This document shows positions 17,743 through 25,719 of a stretch of DNA of 49,915 nucleotides, piece after piece (positions within the stretch are counted from its first letter, which is position 1; the number at the start of each line of letters is the position of its first letter). The position numbers and the translations under genes are program-made. The notes below the pieces were generated by a model. It had not been told where the DNA came from. It was given only the letters and a program-made list of their open reading frames with translations, and made no database searches. Origin of the DNA: a virus; the IMG/VR virus record IMGVR_UViG_3300027972_000019, positions 1 through 49,915 of that record; one strand, given 5' to 3'.

Positions 17743-18591
17743 TTAAATTACTCTTATCCATCTTAAAACTGCACCCGCCAAAGCGGTAATGGCGGTATTT
17801 GATGTCTCTGAAGCAAAACGGGCTATCACAGTTCCATTAGCGGCAGGGACAACCACACCCCAAATAGTTGCTACGTTCCCTGTTGTGAGTGAAGATGCGT
17901 TATTCGCTGCCGGGATATCATAGGCCGTAGCAGAGTTGACCGTAGTGGTTGTTGCTGTTAGTGTGTATTCACTCCGGTAGTTAAGCCTTGATATTGAAGG
18001 GCCGTTGATTGACCACCTCGACCCCGTGCCTGTTGCTGCTGATGAATAAGGAATAGTGAACTCAAACCAGTAAACCTCTCCCGCAGTAACAGGAAAAGAA
18101 AGCCCGGTAACATCCTGCATCGTATTTGCAGCTACGTTATTATTAACCACGTTCTCAGATAAGACAACAGTATTAAGCACGTTTATAGCCACATTATTTG
18201 ACCCTATCATCTGAGCCTGTTTGATAGCCCCGGCAATAGTCATAACGGTAAAACCATTCTTATCATTATACTGAAGCATCTCTCCCGTTGCGATCACCCC
18301 TTTGAAAAGAATGTATTCGGTACCGTTTGCATCCAATTTGACTGTTACCGTAGCGTTTACTGTATCGGCATTGTAGATAGAGATATGATCAATTATTCTC
18401 TGAGTTGATTCAGCAGGAGCAGCAGCAATATTAACATCTGTTGTGTTGTTTGTTGCCGCAACCGTGCGACCCGGTACATAGGTTGTCTCTGTTACGTCCC
18501 TCCAGAAGGTAGAACACTGTAGTTGATTGGCGGTAATATTCCCCGCTAAAGCTACCTGTAGATTATCGGTTGTCTGACTTAAAATTATCAT
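17743..18591 (-). CDS. Virion-associated beta-rich protein
   Basis: 282 residues. Beta-sandwich-like, rich in Ala/Asn/Thr/Val. The first 110 residues include RIIDHISIYNADTVNATVTVKLDANGT, a pattern common in small decoration or baseplate-type proteins. The second half (residues 120-282) is a second sandwich. It overlaps the collagen-like gene by 4 bases (ATGA). Codon G+C is clearly higher than in both neighbours, so this gene looks recently imported. Role inferred from position only. Confidence 0.55.
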   Translation of the reverse strand: MIILSQTTDNLQVALAGNITANQLQCSTFWRDVTETTYVPGRTVAATNNTTDVNIAAAPAESTQRIIDHISIYNADTVNATVTVKLDANGTEYILFKGVIATGEMLQYNDKNGFTVMTIAGAIKQAQMIGSNNVAINVLNTVVLSENVVNNNVAANTMQDVTGLSFPVTAGEVYWFEFTIPYSSAATGTGSRWSINGPSISRLNYRSEYTLTATTTTVNSATAYDIPAANNASSLTTGNVATIWGVVVPAANGTVIARFASETSNTAITALAGAVLRWIRVI

Positions 18592-19049
18592 AGTTGTCGT
18601 GTTAATATTTGTGATTGTGTTAAACCACTGCCTCCTGCGTGAGAATGCGAATCTACTTCTCCTGTAAGGACGCTTTCTACCACCTCTTTGGTTACTGTGG
18701 CGTCAGAACCATCTAGGCCTTGAATGCCTTGCACACCTGGCTCACCTTTTAAAGAGGCTAGTTGTTCAGATGTAAAATCTGAATAAATAAAAGGATCTCC
18801 TTTTTCACCCTGTTCACCTCGTTCTCCATCGAAATAATCTATTCCTTTAATAGGAGTATAGCCGGACTCACCATCTAATCCATCTAATCCATTTATACCA
18901 GGCAATCCATCAAAATAATCAACTCCTTTAATAGGAGTATATCCGGGAGATCCAGAGTCTCCTTTATCCCCTTTTTCACCCTTAGTTCCTTTAATAAATG
19001 GAGCCTTTAAACTATAATTACTAGATGGCCTTCTGCTTCTTTCAGACAT
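18588..19049 (-). CDS. Collagen-like fibre protein
   Basis: 153 residues. After a basic start, residues 18-110 consist of Gly-X-Y triplets (GEKGDKGDSGSPG, GLPGINGLDGLDGESG, GERGEQGEKGDP) interrupted twice by nearly the same linker, YTPIKGVDYFDG and YTPIKGIDYFDG. The C-terminus carries a helical stretch and HSHAGG. Triple-helical collagen stretches trimerise phage fibres. It overlaps the downstream gene by 4 bases. Confidence 0.75.
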   Translation of the reverse strand: MSERSRRPSSNYSLKAPFIKGTKGEKGDKGDSGSPGYTPIKGVDYFDGLPGINGLDGLDGESGYTPIKGIDYFDGERGEQGEKGDPFIYSDFTSEQLASLKGEPGVQGIQGLDGSDATVTKEVVESVLTGEVDSHSHAGGSGLTQSQILTRQL

Positions 19050-19059
19050 ATAGCTTTAT

Positions 19060-19647
19060 TTAAGTAGACCAAATAGAACTAATACTTCTAGCATCTAAAA
19101 ATGAATTTACCTTATCTGTAAAAGTTGTAAATTCAGTTTCTCTGCCTAATTCTCCAGCCCATTTACAAGATTGAAGTAATGCTATACAAAGAAATTGTAA
19201 TCTATTTTCTTCATAATTAAAATTATTCATATCTATTTGTAATGGTAGCTGAGCAGCCATTAAATATGTTTCTGATAAAAATCCCTGAGTTGATGTGTCT
19301 GATTTATCTACTGCAGAATATGTTATATCTAAAGTAATCTCATAATATCCATCTGGGAAATAAGTAGAATTTAATTCTGTAGTTCCAGATAGTAACAAAT
19401 CTGGTGTAACTTCAAAGTATGAGTTAGCAGATGTACCACAAAGATTTATATAAGTTCCGTCCATAGCTAAGTCAGCTAATAGACCAGTTCCAGTAGTATA
19501 GGTATAGGTTGTTCCATTATATTCAACAGTAAGAGAAGCGGCTGTTACATTTACATCTGAAAATGCAGCCCAATCTGATTGATCATATAATTTAAAAGAT
19601 TCGGCATCATCTGCCTCAAGAATATATATTTTAAGTGTGTCAGCCAT
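19060..19647 (-). CDS. Virion protein, beta-sandwich plus helical tail
   Basis: 195 residues. The first 120 residues are beta-rich (VTAASLTVEYNGTTYTYTTGTG, YFPDGYYEITLDITY), the last 70 helical with a Cys-containing segment (FLCIALLQSCKWAGE). Proteins of this two-part design sit next to fibre genes in Bacteroidetes phages. It follows the amidase gene by 2 bases. Function not established. Confidence 0.5.
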   Translation of the reverse strand: MADTLKIYILEADDAESFKLYDQSDWAAFSDVNVTAASLTVEYNGTTYTYTTGTGLLADLAMDGTYINLCGTSANSYFEVTPDLLLSGTTELNSTYFPDGYYEITLDITYSAVDKSDTSTQGFLSETYLMAAQLPLQIDMNNFNYEENRLQFLCIALLQSCKWAGELGRETEFTTFTDKVNSFLDARSISSIWST

Positions 19648-19649
19648 AA

Positions 19650-20090
19650 TTAAAGATTTTTAAATATATCCATTTGAGCTTTAGAAAATCCAGCACAATA
19701 TGGTTTTTTTGGTTCAACATCAGAATGTTGTTTAACATCTAAAGATCCAAAAATAGATTTTAGATTTAATAATAGTTCCCTTACTGCTTTATATTGTTTG
19801 ATTGTAAAAGTATCACTAAGTCCTATAAGACATACTCCTATACTCTTACCATTCCATCCTAAAGCATGAGCTCCCACTTCATCTGTTTCAAGAGTAGAAT
19901 CATCGTCTATAGGCCTTCCTGTCTCTATAATCCCATCAAAAAATTTATTATATTTTGTAGGAGTAAGTTTACCATTTAATATAACAAAATGATAACCTAT
20001 TGAGGAGAACCCTCTCTGTAAGTGCCATTTGTTAATCTCAATTGCATTACCAAATGAACTATCAGAACAATGTAAAATTACTGTCATCAT
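19650..20090 (-). CDS. N-acetylmuramoyl-L-alanine amidase (endolysin)
   Basis: 146 residues, an Amidase_2 (T7 lysozyme-like) zinc hydrolase that cuts the lactoyl-peptide bond of peptidoglycan. Zinc ligands are visible: His7 in ILHCSDSS, and the C-terminal pair His/Cys in KQHSDVEPKKPYCAGF; IGYHFVILNG is the strand carrying the family's conserved Tyr-His. No signal peptide, so export depends on the holin. It is separated from the lysis cassette by more than 12 kb and lies among structural genes, so a virion-borne role in penetration is an alternative. The start could be either of two adjacent Met codons. Confidence 0.85.
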   Translation of the reverse strand: MMTVILHCSDSSFGNAIEINKWHLQRGFSSIGYHFVILNGKLTPTKYNKFFDGIIETGRPIDDDSTLETDEVGAHALGWNGKSIGVCLIGLSDTFTIKQYKAVRELLLNLKSIFGSLDVKQHSDVEPKKPYCAGFSKAQMDIFKNL

Positions 20091-20102
20091 TGTTAAAAGA
20101 AT

Positions 20103-20134
20103 AAAAAATGGGGAAGCTTTTGGACTTCCCCATT
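20103..20134 (-). terminator. Intrinsic terminator after the 401-residue head gene
   Basis: A perfect 10-bp stem (AATGGGGAAG with CTTCCCCATT, 8-base loop, plus coordinates 20107-20134) is followed on the minus strand by a run of T from the A-run at 20103-20108. It lies in the gap between the 401-residue gene and the amidase gene. Confidence 0.75.
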
Positions 20135-20181
20135 ATAAGTTACCCCAAATCTGTCAGGGACAAAGGGGAGAAATTTATTTA

Positions 20182-21387
20182 TTATGCACCAAATCCAAGT
20201 ACTGTATGGAAGGCTTCAGTAAGAGCTGCCTCAACTGCAAGTTCATATCTTACTTTAGATATCGGACGAACACCAGTTGTGGGATCTGCGAAGTCATCAT
20301 TCCAAACTTCAAATGCGAAGATATTATAAGTAGTACCTGCAACAGCATCTAAGTTTCTTACTGTCGGAGGATATGCACTTATTTCACGAGTCTTATTCTC
20401 GAACTGACTTCTTGCCTCTTGGGCAGCTACTAACTGGTATGTACCAGAGCCAAGACGAGCTTCAGTAGTATAAGTAGCAGTAGCGGTATCAAAATCACGA
20501 GTACCAAATTCAAATGATACAACAAATGGTTCGTCAGTTACCGGATTAAAGTTAGCATCAGTTACACTAATACCAGTGAATTTAAGCCCCCAATTACCTT
20601 CAGTAACAGTCTCACAATGATCGTGATCTGCATTAGTTACTCCCTGAAATTCTTGATCAAGAGTATAGATACGAGCTGCGCCAGCTCCAGAATCATGACT
20701 AGCTATAATATAGCAGGGGTCTGTAACTGCAGAACCGTTATTTTCAGGCTCTTCAATTCTAAGAATTGTTCCTACTAATAGTGTAGCTGTATCATCATCA
20801 GTTGAAGTAAAATTCTTGGACCCATTAACCAAAGCAAGGTTGTTTATAGCAACAGCCTGAGCGCCAGAGTTAACACGTTCAATTTTTAAAGGTTTATAAG
20901 CCTGACGCTTAAAAATTGCAGTTCCAGCAATAGCCAAGCCCGCAGCGACTTCACTTTGAGTAGCAGAACTATCGCTCTTATAAGGAATAGTAATAACCAT
21001 AGGACTATTATTCAGCATACCAAAAGTATGATTTAGAATAACTTGGAGACCATAATATTTTGAATTAGTAGCGTCCATAGAACCAGAAGTTCCATTATAT
21101 CCTAAATATGATACTTGTTCCTGTCTTGCAAGATAAGCATAATACCCACCATTTTTAACTTGAGCTGATTTAAAAGGCAGAGTTGTACTAAGTTGACCTC
21201 TTGTATTTCTAAATGCAAACCTATGAACCAATGTAGCGTTTGTAGCTAAAGCTGTTTCTGTAAAAGTCTGTGGCTCATAATAAAACGCACCAGCGCTTCC
21301 AGCCAAGGCCTTAAGAACTGCATAGCTAGCAGCATTGGCATTAGTTACATTACATACAAATAGTTGTGTTCTTGAATCTTCAAACAT
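20182..21387 (-). CDS. Abundant-type head or tail protein, crAss-like
   Basis: 401 residues, Ala/Thr/Val-rich, beta-rich, without signal peptide. It starts MFEDSRTQLFVCNVTNANA and carries the segments FRNTRGQLSTTLPFKSAQVK and TYTTEARLGSGTYQ. The regular composition and the strong terminator behind it suggest high expression, as for a decoration, head-fibre or tail-sheath-like protein. Crassvirales have a conserved gene in this part of the cluster. Exact role unknown. Confidence 0.55.
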   Translation of the reverse strand: MFEDSRTQLFVCNVTNANAASYAVLKALAGSAGAFYYEPQTFTETALATNATLVHRFAFRNTRGQLSTTLPFKSAQVKNGGYYAYLARQEQVSYLGYNGTSGSMDATNSKYYGLQVILNHTFGMLNNSPMVITIPYKSDSSATQSEVAAGLAIAGTAIFKRQAYKPLKIERVNSGAQAVAINNLALVNGSKNFTSTDDDTATLLVGTILRIEEPENNGSAVTDPCYIIASHDSGAGAARIYTLDQEFQGVTNADHDHCETVTEGNWGLKFTGISVTDANFNPVTDEPFVVSFEFGTRDFDTATATYTTEARLGSGTYQLVAAQEARSQFENKTREISAYPPTVRNLDAVAGTTYNIFAFEVWNDDFADPTTGVRPISKVRYELAVEAALTEAFHTVLGFGA

Positions 21388-21426
21388 TGTATTTACGTAT
21401 TAAATTAAACAATAAAATTTTTATAA

Positions 21427-22344
21427 TTATCTTTCCTGTGCGACATATATGTAATCAATAAACAATGCCTCATCAGTAGTTCCTTGTGTAAGAATTGTAA
21501 ATCCTGGTGATAAACAAGTTCCATCTGGGATCAGTACTGTAGTACCATTATCTACTTTAGTTAAACAAAGAGTACCGTCTACGTATACTTTTATTGTACC
21601 AGCACCATCCCAATAAAAAGCACATTTATGTTTTACGTTAGCGGTAGCTAAAGTAGCCATAGTACCATCTACAAAATCTATTGCAGTATCAGTTTTACTC
21701 TGTGTTGCGGCTTCATCTACTGAAAAATCTAAGTTACCGTCACCATCAAGAATAAATCCTACATGGTTATTTACTCCTACTCCGGCAGCACCATAAAGAT
21801 CTGTACCAGTATCAGCAAGTCCAATAAAAACTTCACTTTCGCTAACATCTTCTATAATAAATTGTGTCTCAAACCAAAGTTTTTTACCTGTAGCAAGTTT
21901 AAAAGACTCACCATTTAATTGACAGGTTACTGCATCATTATCGGCATTACATGTACGAAATTCCCCCCAACCACCTTGAGCACCAGCATTTGTTGAACCA
22001 TCAACAGGTCTTCCAAGAACTGTCTCGGTATTACCAGTACCACCATCAACAATAGTAGCTAACCATTTTCCTCTATCAGCTACTTCAGAAAAAGTAGCAG
22101 CAGGATCTGATTCATTAGCTAAAGCCAAATCAATGCATCCGTATGTATCTACAAAGTCTTCCATAAAAACTGTAGTTGACGGAGGAGGAGCTAATAGTGG
22201 AGCATCATCAAAATTACTATTTGTAACGCCAGCACTAAAAATGCTATTAATCTTATCAACCAAAATATTATACCAATAGTCATATACCTTAAATTTAGGC
22301 CCTGTTGGTACAAAGTTTTCTTTTGTTAAATACTCTAAAATCAT
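21427..22344 (-). CDS. Head fibre/decoration protein with lectin-like domain
   Basis: 305 residues. The first 40 residues (TKENFVPTGPKFKVYDYWYN, then ILVDKINSI) match the start of the 362-residue protein at 22938-24026, so both probably attach to the same virion site. Residues 55-305 form a jelly-roll-like beta-sandwich (LWFETQFIIEDVSESEVFIGLADTG, VGFILDGDGNLDF, VKHKCAFYWDGAGTIKVYVDG), the pattern of concanavalin/LamG-like domains. Likely surface-displayed glycan-binding decoration. Confidence 0.6.
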   Translation of the reverse strand: MILEYLTKENFVPTGPKFKVYDYWYNILVDKINSIFSAGVTNSNFDDAPLLAPPPSTTVFMEDFVDTYGCIDLALANESDPAATFSEVADRGKWLATIVDGGTGNTETVLGRPVDGSTNAGAQGGWGEFRTCNADNDAVTCQLNGESFKLATGKKLWFETQFIIEDVSESEVFIGLADTGTDLYGAAGVGVNNHVGFILDGDGNLDFSVDEAATQSKTDTAIDFVDGTMATLATANVKHKCAFYWDGAGTIKVYVDGTLCLTKVDNGTTVLIPDGTCLSPGFTILTQGTTDEALFIDYIYVAQER

Positions 22345-22371
22345 ATTAAATATTATTAAATTAAAAAATCT

Positions 22372-22938
22372 TTAAGAATCGCTTGCTTCATTTAAACTGC
22401 CGTTTCTATCTACTATATAGTGCACATCAAAATAATCAATACCTAAATCATCAGCATATGTATCAGATCCTACACCTGTAGAATCTCTTAATACTTTTAC
22501 TCTTAATATGGATGAGTATCCTTCGTTATTTGGATGAACAAGATTTGTTATTATTGATACTAGTCCAGTACTATATTGGGCCTCTGTCCCTGCAAATGTT
22601 AATACTTTATCTGCTCCTGTTGTCCAGTTAGCTATTGCAGGTATTACATCTCCATTATTATACCAAGTATACCACCACTTAAAAATAACAGTATCATTAG
22701 CATTAGGAGCCGAGGGTAAGTAGTAATGCAAATGGAGACTATCGCAATTAGTATCTAGTTTTTTTCTATGTGAAAACTGATACACTTGTACTGCTACATC
22801 ATCATTAGCATTTTGAAAAGACAACATTGTACAACCAGTATCACGTATCGCAAGAGTGCCTAATGCACTGCCCCCAGCTACAGTAGTCATTATACCCTGC
22901 ATATCATCATGTGCTGGATATGATCTCTGTATTCCCAT
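22372..22938 (-). CDS. Virion protein, possible decoration
   Basis: 188 residues, beta-rich with aromatic residues (VIFKWWYTWYNNGDVIPAI). It lies between the two proteins that share the FDYWYN-type N-terminus and overlaps the 362-residue gene by one base. Context implies a capsid decoration or head-fibre component; the sequence gives no family. Confidence 0.5.
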   Translation of the reverse strand: MGIQRSYPAHDDMQGIMTTVAGGSALGTLAIRDTGCTMLSFQNANDDVAVQVYQFSHRKKLDTNCDSLHLHYYLPSAPNANDTVIFKWWYTWYNNGDVIPAIANWTTGADKVLTFAGTEAQYSTGLVSIITNLVHPNNEGYSSILRVKVLRDSTGVGSDTYADDLGIDYFDVHYIVDRNGSLNEASDS

Positions 22939-24026
22939 TATACATTTGTTACATCAATAAAAGTAACATATACTGACATTCTTCCTACCGGATTAGCTGA
23001 ATCCCAATTATTAGTAGGTTTAACATTTAACCATATATTTTGAGCTGCTTTGTTTGGAGTTGCAACAAAAGCTCCAGCATCTGATGTCGCCATTATAGCA
23101 TCAATAGCTGTATTGTCTGCTGCTACTATAAGCCCATCGGTTCCAGTTGTAAGGCCAACATCAGTAGTTAATGCACCAAGGTTAGTAAATGCTGCATCTG
23201 TATAAACCATCACATCCAGCAGTCTGCATTTAGCAGGTAATATTGCACCAAGATCAATACTCTGTTCATTAGCATTAGCTGCAGAAGAGAAATTAAAATC
23301 ACATGAAGCTACCCCCACATTACCTACCCTATACTTTACTGTCCTTACTGTTTTATATGTGTCTAATGCTCGTAAATTCTGGTAAATAGTTTGTGATCTT
23401 GTTACATTTAAAGAAGAAGTAGGCATTTGTGCATCTGACCCTATAACATCATCAATAAGATCAATATTATCATTAACAGTATTTGCAGCAACTAATTGAC
23501 CTGTTGTTCTTGTTAACGGTGAAATATTAGCACCAATAGCTGCATCAAGATCATCAATGTTCTGATTAACACTCTGACTAGTAGCTATCGGTCCTGCTGT
23601 CCTTGCTACTGCTGTCAACTGTGCATCTGTACCTATTGCGGTATCTAATGCCGCTATATTAGGAGTAATTGCATTAGTCGCCAATATAGGTCCAACTGTT
23701 CTTACACTTACTGTCTGTGTTATACCTATAGCATTATCTAATGCTTGTACTTTCGCATTTAACGAAGTATTTACTACTGTAGGATTATTCGTTCTAGCTA
23801 CTGCAGTATTGTCTGCCCCTATTGCTCCGTCTAATACATCTATATTTTGATTTATAGTATTAGCAGCTAATATAGGATTATTTGTTCTTACTACTGGAGT
23901 TATATTACTTGTATCATCAAGATACGTATTTAGATGGTCTACTAAAACATTATACCAATAATCAAATACCGGGTAAAAAGGCGGATGTAATATATGATTA
24001 TGTTTAGTTACTTTTTCTAAAGCCAT
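22938..24026 (-). CDS. Repeat-containing head fibre protein
   Basis: 362 residues. The N-terminus (TKHNHILHPPFYPVFDYWYN, then VLVDHLN) is the attachment module shared with the 305-residue protein. Residues 45-215 hold about six copies of a repeat of 27-33 residues with the pattern VARTNNPI..ATNTINQNIDxLDxAIG; the heptad-like spacing of Ile/Leu within each suggests a trimeric coiled or beta-helical shaft. The last 140 residues are a beta-rich cap. This reads as a trimeric capsid fibre. Confidence 0.6.
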   Translation of the reverse strand: MALEKVTKHNHILHPPFYPVFDYWYNVLVDHLNTYLDDTSNITPVVRTNNPILAANTINQNIDVLDGAIGADNTAVARTNNPTVVNTSLNAKVQALDNAIGITQTVSVRTVGPILATNAITPNIAALDTAIGTDAQLTAVARTAGPIATSQSVNQNIDDLDAAIGANISPLTRTTGQLVAANTVNDNIDLIDDVIGSDAQMPTSSLNVTRSQTIYQNLRALDTYKTVRTVKYRVGNVGVASCDFNFSSAANANEQSIDLGAILPAKCRLLDVMVYTDAAFTNLGALTTDVGLTTGTDGLIVAADNTAIDAIMATSDAGAFVATPNKAAQNIWLNVKPTNNWDSANPVGRMSVYVTFIDVTNV

Positions 24027-24050
24027 AGTATTTTATATTAAATTAAAAAA

Positions 24051-24728
24051 TTATTTTGCGAATTCCGCTAAAGCAAGTTGATACCCTTGAGCATCATCTA
24101 CTGACATTTTTGCTAATTTTACAGCTTGTTCTACTATTTTAGAATGAACTCCTTCATTTAAGCAAGATCCTTCTGTACCATAAGTTATTCCTGTTCCTAT
24201 TGGATAGTTATCAGGATGATGCACAGCCATTATATAATAACCTGTAATAGTAGTACCATCAGTTATAAATACAGGCACATTATTATATTGTAGTACCCAA
24301 AATCCATCTGTAACATTAGGAGTTCTAAAAGGATTATCTATATTAGCCCTATAAAAATCAAAAGAAATTCTCTTTAATCTTATATTAGTTGCTGAAGCAG
24401 TTTCAATATATTCATCTAAAATCCAGAAAAATTTAGTTTCAAATACTTTTGTTCCAATATTAATAATCTGAGCATCCGTATCATCTGAATTTTTAAAATA
24501 ACTATCAGTACTAAAAGCAGTATAGCTATCACTTCGTATTAGCTTTTCAATAGCTAAAATATTAAGAGAATCTCGTGTTACTCCTTCATTTAAAATATTA
24601 TGAACAACTTTTCGCTGGGCTGCAGTAAGAATTTGTCCCCATTCTGTATCAGTAAATCCAGGAGCTGCGCTACTGTTTAAACTTTCATACAATAATTCTG
24701 TTTCAGCACGAAATTCTGCATAAATCAT
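24051..24728 (-). CDS. Head-tail connector-type protein, crAss-like
   Basis: 225 residues. Helical N-terminus (MIYAEFRAETELLYESLNSS), a helix-rich middle, a beta core and a helical C-terminal end. It overlaps the upstream 298-residue gene by one base and lies two genes after the capsid protein, the usual place of a conserved Crassvirales structural protein. A ring or adaptor subunit is likely; no motif confirms it. Confidence 0.5.
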   Translation of the reverse strand: MIYAEFRAETELLYESLNSSAAPGFTDTEWGQILTAAQRKVVHNILNEGVTRDSLNILAIEKLIRSDSYTAFSTDSYFKNSDDTDAQIINIGTKVFETKFFWILDEYIETASATNIRLKRISFDFYRANIDNPFRTPNVTDGFWVLQYNNVPVFITDGTTITGYYIMAVHHPDNYPIGTGITYGTEGSCLNEGVHSKIVEQAVKLAKMSVDDAQGYQLALAEFAK

Positions 24729-25624
24729 TACTTGTTCATTTTAGATTGAGCAACTAACTTTAAATATATATCAGCTTTAATTTCTTCGGCACTAGTTAAA
24801 TATGTAACTAATTCATCATAAGTGTAAGATACTCCTTCACCAAGAATATCATATTTATTTCTAGCTGACTTATTTATTGCACCAGATCTAAGACACTGAA
24901 GAATAAAGTTTTTAATTTTTGCATTAGGATCATTCATAATTAACAGAGCTAAATCTGTTTCATTATCAATGACTTTTTTTATCTCTTTCTTCAACCAATC
25001 TTTATCTGCGTCTTCAGGAACAAACTTCATTTCCTTCTTTTCCATATAGTACACACCTAAAAAGTCTTTCATCTGTTTAATAGAATTCTGAACACTTCCT
25101 AAATATGTATAAGCCTCAATAACCTTATTAGTTGTAGTCTGTTCTTTTTCTTCTTCATAGCCTTCTTCAACCAGGGCAAAACGATATTCAGCCCTTGCCA
25201 GTCTTTCATCCCAATTGGGAGCGACCATAGCCTGAAGTTTTGTAACTCTCCATTTTAAATTATCTAATGGATCTGCAAGATTGAATACATATCCATCATG
25301 CATAAGATTAAAATCTTTTACGATCTTAACAAAAAATTTATGCCAGAAATTATCTTTCTTTTTATAAACATTAAGATCTAAATCCAATACACCTTCAAAA
25401 AATTCTTTCTCTTCATTACTAGTAAATGGGTTTGCCAATTCACCAGTTTGTATGTTCTTAGGTAGTTGAAACCAGTTATTTGCACCATCAATTTGAAAGT
25501 ACGCAGCATGTGATGGAGAGGTAATCATTTTGCCTCCTCTAATCACTGGCTTTAAATAAACTGTTTTGTTCTGTAAATAACTTTTCCTAATTGCTTCTTC
25601 TTTTGTAATTTTTGTTGCTTCCAT
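24728..25624 (-). CDS. Conserved crAss-like structural protein next to MCP
   Basis: 298 residues, largely helical and charged, Lys/Glu-rich. It has WFQLPKNIQTG near residue 52, a long helical stretch (LKWRVTKLQAMVAPNWDERL) and a C-terminal helical bundle. The gene directly downstream of the major capsid protein is conserved across crAss-like phages and lacks an assigned function. Its sequence suggests an assembly or internal virion protein rather than an enzyme. Confidence 0.5.
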   Translation of the reverse strand: MEATKITKEEAIRKSYLQNKTVYLKPVIRGGKMITSPSHAAYFQIDGANNWFQLPKNIQTGELANPFTSNEEKEFFEGVLDLDLNVYKKKDNFWHKFFVKIVKDFNLMHDGYVFNLADPLDNLKWRVTKLQAMVAPNWDERLARAEYRFALVEEGYEEEKEQTTTNKVIEAYTYLGSVQNSIKQMKDFLGVYYMEKKEMKFVPEDADKDWLKKEIKKVIDNETDLALLIMNDPNAKIKNFILQCLRSGAINKSARNKYDILGEGVSYTYDELVTYLTSAEEIKADIYLKLVAQSKMNK

Positions 25625-25663
25625 AATATAATTTTACTGTAATTAATTGCTTTAACAAATTAA

Positions 25664-25707
25664 TAGGTGGGGAGAAGAGGGTAAGAACCCTAATCCCCCA
25701 CAGCCTA
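25664..25707 (-). terminator. Nested hairpin after the major capsid gene
   Basis: Three nested helices: TAGG/CCTA outside, GTGGGG/CCCCAC in the middle (25667-25672 with 25696-25701) and AGGGT/ACCCT inside (25678-25682 with 25687-25691). It sits between the MCP stop and the next gene. No T-run follows, so it may attenuate transcription or protect the MCP mRNA 3' end rather than terminate fully. Confidence 0.5.
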
Positions 25708-25719
25708 CTAATAATTTAA

